From NCBI GenBank assembly GCA_001556025.1, contig LSIB01000141.1:1-18264 (forward strand): a stretch of 18,264 bases of DNA. Direction: 5' to 3'. A program made the translations under genes and the position numbers. The DNA comes from Rhizobiales bacterium CCH3-A5 (GTDB lineage: Bacteria; Pseudomonadota; Alphaproteobacteria; Rhizobiales; Beijerinckiaceae). The stretch's first letter is position 1. Every line of letters begins with the position of its first letter. The notes under the pieces were generated by a model that was given only the letters and a program-made list of their open reading frames with translations, had not been told where the DNA came from and ran no database searches. Positions 1 through 7,527 of this stretch are shown in pieces.

Positions 1-317
1 GAAGACCCGGCCGGCTTGAGATTGGAATGCATGGCCGGCTTCGTCGGTATCCGCACCGGAGGAGCCGAGCACGGTGATATTCGTCCGCTTCGCGCCCTAT
101 TGTCATCGATCACGGTGCCAGTCGCAGATCCTGAAACCCGCCGTTCCTCTGGGCACCTCGGCACACGTCCCCAGCGTCGGCATCTGGGACTTTCCGGTCG
201 CTCCCGGCCACTTCGGCGAACGACAACTCCCGGCGGCACCAGACATTCCGAGGGCCAGCGTTCCCGGCAGAGAGATGAGCAAGGCTGGGCTTCATCGTTC
301 GTGGATAGCTCGCTGCC
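1..317. other. Left-end segment without a supportable gene
   Basis: This stretch lies downstream of the OLD-family gene on the minus strand. Open frames cross it on both strands, but none has a ribosome binding site, a recognisable motif or plausible composition. A 9-bp direct repeat (ggccggctt) occurs at 9-17 and 33-41. The segment may be remnant intergenic DNA or the edge of a decayed mobile element; I cannot tell which. Confidence 0.5.
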
Positions 318-2132
318 CTACTCCGCTGCGGCCGGCGCAAGAAAAAGGTGGGCGCGCAACTTCTCGATTATCGGACGGAAGTTCTCGAGCTCCCGCTCGG
401 CTTCCACTTGCCCCATCCGCCTGATGGCCTTGGAAGCCTGCCGCTTTCCCTGGTCACTAAACTTCTGCTGGAGCCGCAACGCGTCGTGTTCCAGAAGTTC
501 CGCGAAAGGATTGGCACCGCCGGCCGCCAACTGGTTAAGCAGGTTGGCCGAAAGCAGTCCGGCGAGATCGGCCACGGGTTCGAGCCAGTGCCTTTCGACC
601 GCACGATCCCACATGGTGTCGGAGTAGTAGGCCTCGAGATCGGCCGACACGTTGAACCCCTTCTGGGCGAGCGGCCTAAGTCTCGGCGGAACCGAGAGCT
701 GAAACGACTTCAGGCCGCAGTTCCCGAGGTTCATCCTCGTGACCTCACCACCAAGAGACACGCGCTCGCTGTTGCCGCTGGCGTCGTTGTCGAACACCGC
801 CGCCGCCTTCACGCGATCGGCTACCGGACGATGACGCAATGTCAGCATCCAAGCAAGCGAACGACTGCGCAGGGCGGAGGCACCACCGTACGCCTCTCCG
901 CCGGCGCAGATGTTCACCTGATCATCGGCAATTCCGCTGAAAAGCTGCCATGCCCTCATCAGGACGATGCGATCGCTATCACCTTCGACAAAGATCGTCG
1001 GACGGCGCTGCTCGGCGATCTCGCGAACGGTCTCCAGTTGGGCTCCAATCTCGTCGTAGCGCTTCTTCGCCTCGGCGACGTAGGGGGCTACTATGGGCAT
1101 CAAACCCATGCTCTCATCCACCTCATTCGGGGCGCGGGTGGTCGTAACCGTGTCGCTGCCGCTCTTCGAGACGAAATGGGAGGTAATCCATTCGGCGGCT
1201 TCAGGCCTGCGCTGATCAAGACGGTAGAAGATTGGCGAGTGAGTGGTCACGAATAGCTGGAACCGGTCCGAATCCTCGATCAGATCGAGGAACTCATCAC
1301 CCATGGCGAAAGCGGCGGACATCTCGACGTTGTTCTCAGGCTCCTCGAAGCCCCATATGTGGGTGTAGCGGACGCCGCCCCTGGTGAAGAGGTCGTCCTG
1401 CTTCTGCGCGATGAACCTAAGCATCATCGGGATGTGGCGAATCTTGATTCCATCCCCGCGTCGCGATAGCGGAATTTCCCCGGAGTTGATCTCCAAGTTC
1501 TCGAATATCTCACGAAGGTTCTCGGGTAGTCGCATGGTGGCCTCTGCACCGAAGGCGAGTCGCAGGGTCTCCAGCAGGCCCTGCAGCTGCTCGCCAAGCT
1601 GGGTCTGGAACGCCCCGGCAGAGTCCTTGAGCGGCTTCTCCGCGACGGACGAGAGGACATCGTATAGCCGTCCTTGGAGATCAGCGAAGAAGGCCTTGTC
1701 CTTGATCGCGGGGACATGCGTGAAACTGATGCGGTCGAGCAGCGCGGGGATCTTGCTCCGGGCGGGGAACGGCTGACCGTCAGAGAATGAGCGCTTCTCC
1801 AAGTCGCGCACTTCTCCCTCTCTGCGCCAGACCTTCTGCCAAACGATCTGTGAAGGCTGCCCCTCCCGCTGATACCCATCAGGTAGGTCGAACGTTATCG
1901 CAATCTCGATTTGGGGCGCTTTGCGAGCACGCGCAGGTGCGAACTGGTTGTAGTCGCGCATGAACTCGAAATCCTCGTCGGAATTGGTTTCGCTATTGAA
2001 GAAGAGGTTCAGAGCACGCAGGACGTTCGACTTGCCAGCATCGTTCGCACCTACCAGCGTTGTTATCCAGTTCGCCTTGATGCTGGCGCTCGCGATCGAC
2101 CGAAAGTTTCGGATTGAAATTTCACTTATCAT
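318..2132 (-). CDS. OLD-family ATP-dependent endonuclease (AAA ATPase + TOPRIM)
   Basis: This 604-residue protein has an ABC/SMC-like ATPase followed by a TOPRIM nuclease domain, the layout of the overcoming-lysogenisation-defect (OLD) family that includes GajA. Visible motifs are Walker A GANDAGKSN (about 28-36), a signature-like SRRGDGIK (223-230), Walker B-type IWGFEEPEN (259-267), the switch motif TTHSP (296-300), and TOPRIM motifs FVEGDSD (381-387) and FDNDASG (447-453). The start at 2132 is preferred over an upstream frame extension because the protein then begins MISEISIRNFRS, as family members do, and GAGGGGG lies 4 nt upstream. From the family, ATP-regulated DNA cleavage with a role in phage or plasmid defence is expected. 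No UvrD-like helicase (GajB) lies next to it, so it is not shown to be Gabija. Family assignment is strong; the biological role is inferred. Confidence 0.88.
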   Translation of the reverse strand: MISEISIRNFRSIASASIKANWITTLVGANDAGKSNVLRALNLFFNSETNSDEDFEFMRDYNQFAPARARKAPQIEIAITFDLPDGYQREGQPSQIVWQKVWRREGEVRDLEKRSFSDGQPFPARSKIPALLDRISFTHVPAIKDKAFFADLQGRLYDVLSSVAEKPLKDSAGAFQTQLGEQLQGLLETLRLAFGAEATMRLPENLREIFENLEINSGEIPLSRRGDGIKIRHIPMMLRFIAQKQDDLFTRGGVRYTHIWGFEEPENNVEMSAAFAMGDEFLDLIEDSDRFQLFVTTHSPIFYRLDQRRPEAAEWITSHFVSKSGSDTVTTTRAPNEVDESMGLMPIVAPYVAEAKKRYDEIGAQLETVREIAEQRRPTIFVEGDSDRIVLMRAWQLFSGIADDQVNICAGGEAYGGASALRSRSLAWMLTLRHRPVADRVKAAAVFDNDASGNSERVSLGGEVTRMNLGNCGLKSFQLSVPPRLRPLAQKGFNVSADLEAYYSDTMWDRAVERHWLEPVADLAGLLSANLLNQLAAGGANPFAELLEHDALRLQQKFSDQGKRQASKAIRRMGQVEAERELENFRPIIEKLRAHLFLAPAAAE

Positions 2133-2566
2133 TGGTCCCCCTCGGCTACTATGGAGGACGAAAGCGGACCATACAACTGGCCTACTCCCGTATGAGGCAA
2201 ACGGCTTGGAACGGTATTGATGGGGCGCAAAGTCGTCTGGCTGGTTTCGGCATAAGCGACCTTTCACACCCCTTCCGCAGAGCGGCGTGAGTTGGGTCGG
2301 GAGCTGCCAAAGGCAAGATGAGCCGCCAAAAGGCAGCTATCCCAATTTCGGTTCTCAGAACCCGCCATTCCGGATTCGGCCCCATTCCGGTCAGTGACCA
2401 TTGAGGCTCTCGAGGTCCGCCCTCGGCGTCTACATGGATGAAACAGTTGCCGACCAAGAATGCATCATGGCGCTGATCGATGGGCGCTTCATGCTCGCTA
2501 AAGTCTCAACGTGTGACTTTGCTCCAAACCAAGAACAGCTCGGCAAATCCAATCGCCGCTCAGCCT
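2133..2566. other. Intergenic region upstream of the OLD gene
   Basis: This 434-bp stretch separates the partition operon from the OLD gene, both on the minus strand, so the OLD gene probably has its own promoter here. I found no convincing promoter hexamers or small gene. A minus-strand open frame covering 2182-2457 has no ribosome binding site or recognisable domain. The region contains the nested inverted repeats described separately. Confidence 0.5.
2302..2338. repeat. Nested inverted repeats upstream of OLD gene
   Basis: A perfect 7-bp inverted repeat, agctgcc at 2302-2308 and ggcagct at 2332-2338, flanks a 23-nt loop. A smaller perfect palindrome, tgcc-aaa-ggca (2305-2315), overlaps its left arm, and a near copy (gccaaaaggc, 2325-2334) overlaps the right arm. 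It may be an operator, a hairpin in the 5' leader of the OLD gene, or a remnant terminator. There is no T-tract on either side. Confidence 0.4.
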
Positions 2567-2974
2567 CTATCTGTCGCCTCGCGCCTCGAGATAGCCCATC
2601 AGCGCGACAATCAGCACGTTGGTCGCCTTAGTCCTGCGGTCGGCCGCGAAGCGCCGCAGGGCGATGTCGAGGGCGTCTGGTAGGTGGACATGGTGGGGCC
2701 GCTCGCCGCGCGGCCCGAAGGCCTTGATACGCTCCAGCGCCGCATAGAAGTCGTCAGGAGCGGTCGGCATAGGCTGAGGCTTCATCGTCGTCCGCTTGCG
2801 AGGCGCGCTGGGTTCCGGCGTGATGGCTGGAAGGGTTGGTTCAGGAACTTCGTCATCCGGACTGTCTGACGGTTGCCGCTCGCCATAGAACAGCTTCTCT
2901 ACGGCTCCGGGCGTGTTGAGGTCGAGTTGGACAGGGACAGTCGGAATGGCCTTTGGCAACCGGTTCTTGCTCAT
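2567..2974 (-). CDS. ParA-associated small protein with C-terminal ribbon-helix-helix, putative centromere binder
   Basis: This is a 135-residue protein. Its first ~90 residues are polar and proline-rich with no recognisable fold. The last ~45 have the beta-alpha-alpha pattern of a ribbon-helix-helix DNA-binding domain: a short strand HHVHLP, helix DALDIALRRFAADRR, then helix ATNVLIVALMGYLEA. The ATG overlaps the parA stop by 4 nt (ATGA, 2971-2974), and GGAG (2982-2985) lies 7 nt upstream, so the two genes are probably translationally coupled. In type Ib partition loci a small ParA is encoded with a small RHH protein (ParG-like) that binds the centromere and represses the operon. That is the inferred role here. 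It has no resemblance I can see to the large HTH-type ParB, and the fold call is by eye. Confidence 0.65.
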   Translation of the reverse strand: MSKNRLPKAIPTVPVQLDLNTPGAVEKLFYGERQPSDSPDDEVPEPTLPAITPEPSAPRKRTTMKPQPMPTAPDDFYAALERIKAFGPRGERPHHVHLPDALDIALRRFAADRRTKATNVLIVALMGYLEARGDR

Positions 2975-3663
2975 GCCTGTTCTCCAGCCGCAGGTTGCAC
3001 AAGCCCGAGTTCCTCCATCACATCGCGGACGTTGCGCCTGGCCTCGCTGACGCTCCGGTCCGATGCTTGTGTCGTGGCGAGCGAGCCGAAGCCGCTGACG
3101 AAGGTCTTGAAGATGCCGCGCTCGGCGAAGTAGGCCGAAAGCACAGGCACCTTGGCACCGATCAGAAGGCGTTGGACCTCGCGCAGGGCGACGCCGCGCA
3201 GGTCGACAATGTTCACGCCGTTCATGACAAGGCGATAAGGCGCCATCGTTTTCCCCTGGCTCCTGGCCACAGCTGCCAGCGCGGAGGCTGTCCGGATCGC
3301 CTGGGCGGCATCGAAGGCGCCTACGCGCGCGGGGATGATGATGAGGTCCGCGGCATTTGCGGCAACAATCAGGCTTTTGTCGGCAACGCCCGGGACATCG
3401 ATAATGCGGTCGTCATGGGCTGAGGCTTGACCGAGAAGGGTCGAGAGTTCGGTTTCGGAGGTGACGCGCGCGACGTCGATGCTGGTCGGCCGATCGCCCC
3501 GTGCTGCTGCGGTCTTGAACCATTGCGAGACCGAGCCTTGCGGGTCAGCGTCGATCAGCAGCACGCTACGCCCTTCAGAGGCCAGCGCATCCGCGAGCAG
3601 AATGGCGATGGTGGATTTGCCAGAGCCGCCTTTGGCGGTGATGAGGGCGAGGGTGCGGAACAC
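2971..3663 (-). CDS. parA: ParA-family partition ATPase
   Basis: This 230-residue ParA/Soj-type P-loop ATPase has a deviant Walker A KGGSGKST (about 11-18), Walker A' LLIDADPQGS (about 35-44), and a switch region IIDVPGVAD where most family members have DTPG. It starts directly with the ATPase fold and lacks the N-terminal HTH extension of type Ia ParA, matching the small type Ib class. The start is GTG at 3661-3663, supported by GGAGGT at 3672-3677 (8 nt spacing). ParA-type ATPases bind DNA non-specifically in the ATP form and move the centromere complex. The partner is the RHH gene that overlaps its end, and the probable centromere is the repeat array directly upstream. Confidence 0.93.
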   Translation of the reverse strand: MFRTLALITAKGGSGKSTIAILLADALASEGRSVLLIDADPQGSVSQWFKTAAARGDRPTSIDVARVTSETELSTLLGQASAHDDRIIDVPGVADKSLIVAANAADLIIIPARVGAFDAAQAIRTASALAAVARSQGKTMAPYRLVMNGVNIVDLRGVALREVQRLLIGAKVPVLSAYFAERGIFKTFVSGFGSLATTQASDRSVSEARRNVRDVMEELGLVQPAAGEQA

Positions 3664-3671
3664 CAGCCTGG

Positions 3672-3677
3672 ACCTCC
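3672..3677 (-). promoter_or_regulatory. Ribosome binding site fixing the GTG start of parA
   Basis: The minus strand reads GGAGGT here, 8 nt before the GTG start. The first tetramer of the upstream array (3690) is only 13 bp further on, so the array must overlap the parA promoter. This fits autoregulation by the RHH partner. Confidence 0.7.
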
Positions 3678-3689
3678 GATCAGCTCACA

Positions 3690-4527
3690 CCGGGAAACCG
3701 CATGCCGGTCAAACCGCAGCATGGTTCAACCGTGGTCCTCCAATACCGGAAAATAGGATAAACGTCTACTGGTTTAGCATAATGACCGTTCTGCCGAACT
3801 CCAGTTTCACCGGGAAACTGGATCTCGGTTTGCGCCATTTTCCGTATCGATGCATCCGGTCTTGCGGTTATCCGGCGTTCCGGGATCACCGGTTGCAGGG
3901 ATGACGGTTAAACCGGACTCCGGTCGTTGGCGTCGTCGCCGATCGCAGGCACCAACACCGTCATCCGGTCATCCCACATTCCAGGAGAACCGGGAAACCG
4001 CACGCTGGTCGGACCAGAAAGCGGGAATGCGGTTTGGGCAGCCGATTGGCCCAGAGTTCCCGATCACCGGGCATCCGGTTTTGCGGGATGACCGTCATCC
4101 AGTTCGCCGGTGAAACCGGAAACCGGTCAATTGCTTCAACGCTCACTTCGATGACGGACCCTTTGATCCGGTGATCCTGTATTCCGGCAAAAGCTGGAAA
4201 CCGTTCGACCGTAAAACCGGATGACTGTCGAAGCACCTGCTGCCTCAAACCCAAGCTGCGACCGGATTCCCGTAATCCAGTATGCCTGTGAGCGGGTATT
4301 CCCGAGAAACCGGACACAGGTCAGGCGGTGAAACCGGAATATGGTTTTCTGCTTCGGCAGCTATCCTCGGTCACCGCAATCCCGCATTCCAGGAAAACCG
4401 GAAAACTGTTCGACTGTCAGACCGGATAACCGCTTAATCGACCACCTAGCGGAATATCTTCGTGCGACCGGACTTCGGCAATCCGGTTTTCCGGTGAAAC
4501 TGTCCTCCGGTTTGACCGGATGACCGC
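3690..4527. repeat. ~840-bp array of CCGG-like tetramers with 8-bp pitch; candidate partition centromere
   Basis: CCGG or near variants (CCGT, CCGC, GCGG, CCAG, CTGG, CCTG) recur at 7-9 bp steps across the region. Examples of start positions are 3690, 3698, 3705, 3714, 3730, 3746; then 3864, 3872, 3880, 3889; then 4060, 4067, 4075, 4083, 4092, 4099, 4107, 4116, 4123; then 4398, 4406, 4414, 4422, 4430; then 4483, 4491, 4500, 4507, 4516, 4524. I count about 30 exact CCGG. Across 3690-4123 the mean pitch is close to 8.0 bp. The spacers favour A/T, for example aaa, tgaa and gcat. Two larger blocks starting cattccagg (3977 and 4385) resemble each other over ~26 bp. The array has no constant repeat and spacer, so it is not CRISPR, and no gene lies in it. 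Tetramers separated by 4-bp spacers are the known site design for ParG-type RHH centromere binders, and this array directly precedes parA. Weaker alternatives are replication iterons or part of oriT. Confidence 0.8.
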
Positions 4528-4617
4528 CTGCACACGCCATTCTCCGAACCCAGACAAACCGCAAAACTGATCAAGGCTACGCGACAGCTGGCAAATGTGG
4601 CTGGCGCCCACTGAGGT

Positions 4618-4648
4618 TGACAGAGAGGCCCATGAGGAGGAGTATGCT
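4618..4648 (+). promoter_or_regulatory. Possible sigma-70-like promoter for mobC
   Basis: TTGACA (4618-4623) is followed 19 bp later by TATGCT (4643-4648), upstream of mobC and its inverted repeat. The spacer is longer than optimal. A second TTGACA at 4661-4666 has no matching -10. This is weak evidence from sequence alone. Confidence 0.22.
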
Positions 4649-4672
4649 GCTTATGATTATTTGACAAGATAG

Positions 4673-4691
4673 TGGTTTGTGGGACAAACCA
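4673..4691. repeat. Perfect inverted repeat before mobC; possible oriT element or operator
   Basis: tggtttgt (4673-4680) and acaaacca (4684-4691) form a perfect 8-bp stem with a 3-nt loop, ending 17 nt before the mobC ATG and 7 nt before its Shine-Dalgarno. Relaxase-binding inverted repeats of this kind lie beside nic in many oriT regions, and oriT is usually just upstream of the mob genes. An operator for the RHH-type MobC is equally possible. I could not identify a nic sequence with confidence. Confidence 0.45.
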
Positions 4692-4708
4692 GCGTAGCGG
4701 AGGGTGTG

Positions 4709-5113
4709 ATGGGCCGCAAGCGGCATCGCTTCGATCTGGATGACGACGATCACCGGCTGCTGCTGGCGGCCTCAGTGCAGTTCGGGCTGTCGCAGAGCGA
4801 GGTGACGCGGCGGCTGATCCGGGCGGCGCTCGATGTCGGTCCGGCTTTATCGAGGGACAATGCGGAGACGGTGGCGGAGCTCAGTTCGCAGATCCGCGCT
4901 GTTGGCAGAAACCTCGCCCAGGTGGTCAAGGCGATCAACGAGGGGCGGGCGGTGCGGCTCGAGGATGCGCTGCCGATCTTCGAGATCCTGCATCGCCGGA
5001 TCAGCGCCGTGGACGGCGAGCTGACCAACATGACCCTGGCCTATGGCAGCGGGCTGCGGCGAGCGGCGAAGCTTGAAGCACTTGAGGTGGGATCAGGGGA
5101 GCAGTCGGCATGA
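4709..5113 (+). CDS. mobC: MobC-like mobilisation (relaxosome accessory) protein
   Basis: This 134-residue protein begins with a basic MGRKRHRFDLDD and a ribbon-helix-helix-like segment (LLLAASVQFGLSQSEVTRRLI). It continues into AVGRNLAQVVKAIN (about residues 63-76), a clear match to the MobC family signature IGxNLNQ-ALN. MobC proteins bind oriT and help the relaxase melt and nick DNA. ATG 4709 is chosen over the in-frame GTG 4679 because GGAGGG (4699-4704) precedes it and the upstream start lies inside the inverted repeat. The stop overlaps the relaxase ATG (ATGA, 5110-5113), so the two are co-translated. I am confident of the family. Confidence 0.85.
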   Translation: MGRKRHRFDLDDDDHRLLLAASVQFGLSQSEVTRRLIRAALDVGPALSRDNAETVAELSSQIRAVGRNLAQVVKAINEGRAVRLEDALPIFEILHRRISAVDGELTNMTLAYGSGLRRAAKLEALEVGSGEQSA

Positions 5114-7395
5114 GGGCTGACGAGATCACCGGCTGGGTCGAAATGCTGTCGGCAGCTGCAGAAGCCGAGGAGCGTGGCCGGCAGACGCGGATGGGTGCTG
5201 CTGCACGTGCTGGCTCACTTGGGGCAGAGGGCAGCGGTTCGCGGCGTGGCGGCCGTGGTGCGCCTGCTGCTGGCTTCGGGATGGCGTCGTGGCGCGGGGA
5301 CGAGCTGCAGAATGCCAAAACGGGCAAGGGCGCGCCGCGGTCAGCTTCCGTTGGTGGGGGAGGGGCTGGCCGTGGTTTGGGTGGTGGTTCTGGCGGTATC
5401 GGGTCATCGCCACGGTTGATTGCTCAAGGTTATGCGCCGGCAGTGGTGAAGCTGATCTCCTTCGCCAGCGGCACGACGCGCGCCACAGCGACCGCAGACT
5501 ATGTGCTGCGCGAGGATGCGCAGCTTGAAACCCATGAAGGGCTGATCCTGGCTGATCGCGAGGCAGTCGCTGTGGAGATGAAGCGCTGGGCACAGGATTT
5601 CGAGCAGCGGGCCAAGAGCCAGGATGCGGCCAGCGTGCGGGTGGCTGTTGCGGGATTGAAGGATACCCCGGAGGATCGCGCCAAGCTCGCGGAGACGGTG
5701 GCCGTGGTGTTCCGGGGCCACGTCCATGCCATGCGCATCGACGCCGTGCGTGATGGATCGATCGAGGCAAGGGTGGTCACGGTACTTGCAGGGCGCAACG
5801 AACAGGGCAAGGCAGAGCGCTTGCGGATTACCGAGCAGCGCGTTGGCAGCGAGGATGACGGGTTTGCGTTGCGGGTGTTTGATGCCAAGAGCCAGGCTGC
5901 GATCCACACCCGGGTCGAGGCAATCGGCATTGCGGCCTACCGGCTTTCGGTCGAGCCGGGCGCGCCGGCGCATGGTCTTGATGGGTTGACACATCGGCTG
6001 AACCAGCTTGCCGACCACGGCGTTGCGGTTCGCTCAGATGGTGGGTTTGTCGGTGATGCAGCCGAAGTGCGGGCGACGGCGCAGGCCTGGAAGGATCAGC
6101 TGCGCTCGCAGACGCCGCGGGACACGATGCACCTTATCATCTCGTCGAAGGCCGGCGTCGATCACGAGAAGTTCCGGAACGCGGCGCGGGAATTCCTGCA
6201 TGTGCAGTTCGGCGATCACAAGTTCATGTTCGCGCTGCACACCGACCGCGAGACCGACGGGCATATTCACGCCCATGCCATCGTGGCCGTCCGCGACGAG
6301 AACGGGACGAAGATCCATCCAAACCGGCAGACATTCGCCGGGTGGCGGGCAGGCTTCGCGATGTCGGCTCAGGCGCATGGGCTGAAGATTGCTGCCACAG
6401 GCACCATGGAGCGGGCATCCTCGCAATCCTATGGCGCGCGTGACAAGGCCATCGTCGACGCCGCCGATCGGCCGCGTGCCGGACGCGAGAACCGCGACAT
6501 CGCCTATGCCGAGCGCCCAGCCAATGCGGCCATGATCGCCAATGCGCGGCGCAGAATCGAAACCGCGCGCATAAATCCAGTACGCATCCCAATCACCGAG
6601 CGGCAGCGGCAGGTGGTCAATGCCAGCCTTGGCGCTTGGTCGGCGATAGCGAAGCAGGATCCGCATAACACAATCGCGCTCAGCATGACCGACCGCCTCA
6701 GCCTGTCGTTTGCGGCTGGGCAGGTGCTATCGACTGTGGAACAAACAACCAAGGCTTACCAGAAGGAGGAAAGCGCCATGGCGATCACGGCAGCGCGGAT
6801 GACCTCGGACCTTCAGACGCTCAACAAGCTCGTCAACACGGTCGCTGAGAAGCTGCCGCCGGAGAGCCGGCGCGCGTTCACCGAGCGCAGCGGTGAGTAT
6901 CTCGAGATCATGGCCGGACGGCTCGATCTGCAGCGCCAGAAGGAGCAGGGCGTCCAGAGCATTAGTCCGGATGCTGTCGTCAGCCTCGCCGGAAGCGCGG
7001 CGAACCGGCTTGTGCAGGAGGCGAGGGCGGTTGCGGTCAAGGAAGCTCGCGAAGCCGAGCAGGCGCGGGCGGCGCTGGTAGATCAGCAAACAGGCCGCAA
7101 CGATGATCCGGCGCGAACTGCGGCCGAGTCGCTAACGGATCGTGCTGTCGATCAGCGGGTTGAAGGCGCCTTGCAGGATCGAGCGGAGCGCGAGCGTGCC
7201 CAGGAGATCGAAGCGGCCCGTGCGGCTCGCCAGATCGAGGCGAACCCCACGCAGGCGATAAAGACCGACGGCAACAGCCCCGAGGCCATCCGTGAGCTGC
7301 GTGAGCGGCAGGAGCAGGTCCGCAAGGACATCGAGCGTGAGCAGGAGGCGGCGAAGCAGAAGGATGGGCCGGCGCGGACGAAGCCGCAGTCGTGA
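5110..7395 (+). CDS. VirD2/MOBP-type relaxase (mobilisation nuclease)
   Basis: This 761-residue relaxase is expected to nick oriT, attach covalently to the 5' end, and be exported through the type IV system. The metal-binding motif HIHAHAIV is clear (His385, His387, His389), preceded by LHTDRETDG and followed by VRDENGTKIHPN. Residues ~20-105 are a Gly/Ala/Ser/Arg-rich, probably disordered stretch. The fold seems to start near 113 (VVKLISFASG), and Tyr131 in ADYVLRED is my candidate catalytic tyrosine. Residues ~440-761 are helical and charged, rich in E, R and Q, and probably hold the secretion signal and oriT or T4SS contacts. AGGGGAG (5095-5101) lies 8 nt before the ATG, which overlaps mobC. 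The distance from Tyr to HxHxH is unusually large for VirD2-like proteins. The relaxase call is strong; the tyrosine assignment is tentative. Confidence 0.85.
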   Translation: MRADEITGWVEMLSAAAEAEERGRQTRMGAAARAGSLGAEGSGSRRGGRGAPAAGFGMASWRGDELQNAKTGKGAPRSASVGGGGAGRGLGGGSGGIGSSPRLIAQGYAPAVVKLISFASGTTRATATADYVLREDAQLETHEGLILADREAVAVEMKRWAQDFEQRAKSQDAASVRVAVAGLKDTPEDRAKLAETVAVVFRGHVHAMRIDAVRDGSIEARVVTVLAGRNEQGKAERLRITEQRVGSEDDGFALRVFDAKSQAAIHTRVEAIGIAAYRLSVEPGAPAHGLDGLTHRLNQLADHGVAVRSDGGFVGDAAEVRATAQAWKDQLRSQTPRDTMHLIISSKAGVDHEKFRNAAREFLHVQFGDHKFMFALHTDRETDGHIHAHAIVAVRDENGTKIHPNRQTFAGWRAGFAMSAQAHGLKIAATGTMERASSQSYGARDKAIVDAADRPRAGRENRDIAYAERPANAAMIANARRRIETARINPVRIPITERQRQVVNASLGAWSAIAKQDPHNTIALSMTDRLSLSFAAGQVLSTVEQTTKAYQKEESAMAITAARMTSDLQTLNKLVNTVAEKLPPESRRAFTERSGEYLEIMAGRLDLQRQKEQGVQSISPDAVVSLAGSAANRLVQEARAVAVKEAREAEQARAALVDQQTGRNDDPARTAAESLTDRAVDQRVEGALQDRAERERAQEIEAARAARQIEANPTQAIKTDGNSPEAIRELRERQEQVRKDIEREQEAAKQKDGPARTKPQS

Positions 7396-7527
7396 TGGCA
7401 CATAAGTGTATAGTCGCCCGCGTGAGCGTTAGGTAATCCATTTCTATAAATTTGAAGTCGAAGCATAAAAATAGCTCGACAGGAAATGGTTGAATGCAGA
7501 CTGTGTCAAAATATCCTTGGAGGTCCA
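7396..7527. other. AT-rich spacer between relaxase and SIR2 genes, probable cargo boundary and promoter region
   Basis: Base composition drops visibly here, with runs such as tttctataaattt and cataaaaata, compared with the GC-rich relaxase gene. This is where the SIR2-HerA operon promoter should lie and where cargo DNA probably begins. I found no convincing -35/-10 pair, terminator hairpin or target-site duplication. Confidence 0.45.
7519..7524 (+). promoter_or_regulatory. Ribosome binding site suggesting a TTG start for the SIR2 gene
   Basis: GGAGGT ends 3 nt before an in-frame TTG (7528). The upstream in-frame ATG (7486) has only AGGA 1 nt away, and the downstream ATG (7561) has nothing. 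The spacing to TTG is short, so this choice is moderate. Confidence 0.5.

Noticed and set aside
348..1256. A 302-codon plus-strand open frame opposite the OLD gene
   Set aside because: It is antisense to a gene with clear ATPase and TOPRIM motifs, has no recognisable domain, and reflects high GC codon bias.
318..2132. Gabija system
   Set aside because: The nuclease resembles GajA broadly, but no UvrD-type GajB lies next to it.
2182..2457. A 91-codon minus-strand open frame upstream of the OLD gene
   Set aside because: It has no ribosome binding site or domain, and it overlaps the supported OLD leader and the inverted repeats.
4174..4180. ATCCTGT, resembling an IncP/Ti-type nic core
   Set aside because: It is a single short match inside the array, where CCTG arises as a degenerate unit, and it is not next to an inverted repeat.
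3690..4527. CRISPR array
   Set aside because: There is no fixed ~25-40 bp repeat with unique spacers. The periodicity is 8 bp and the units are degenerate tetramers; no cas genes are present.
3961..4611. Several open frames running through the CCGG array
   Set aside because: An 8-bp repeat reads as an 8-residue pseudo-repeat in every frame, so these are by-products of the array and not proteins.
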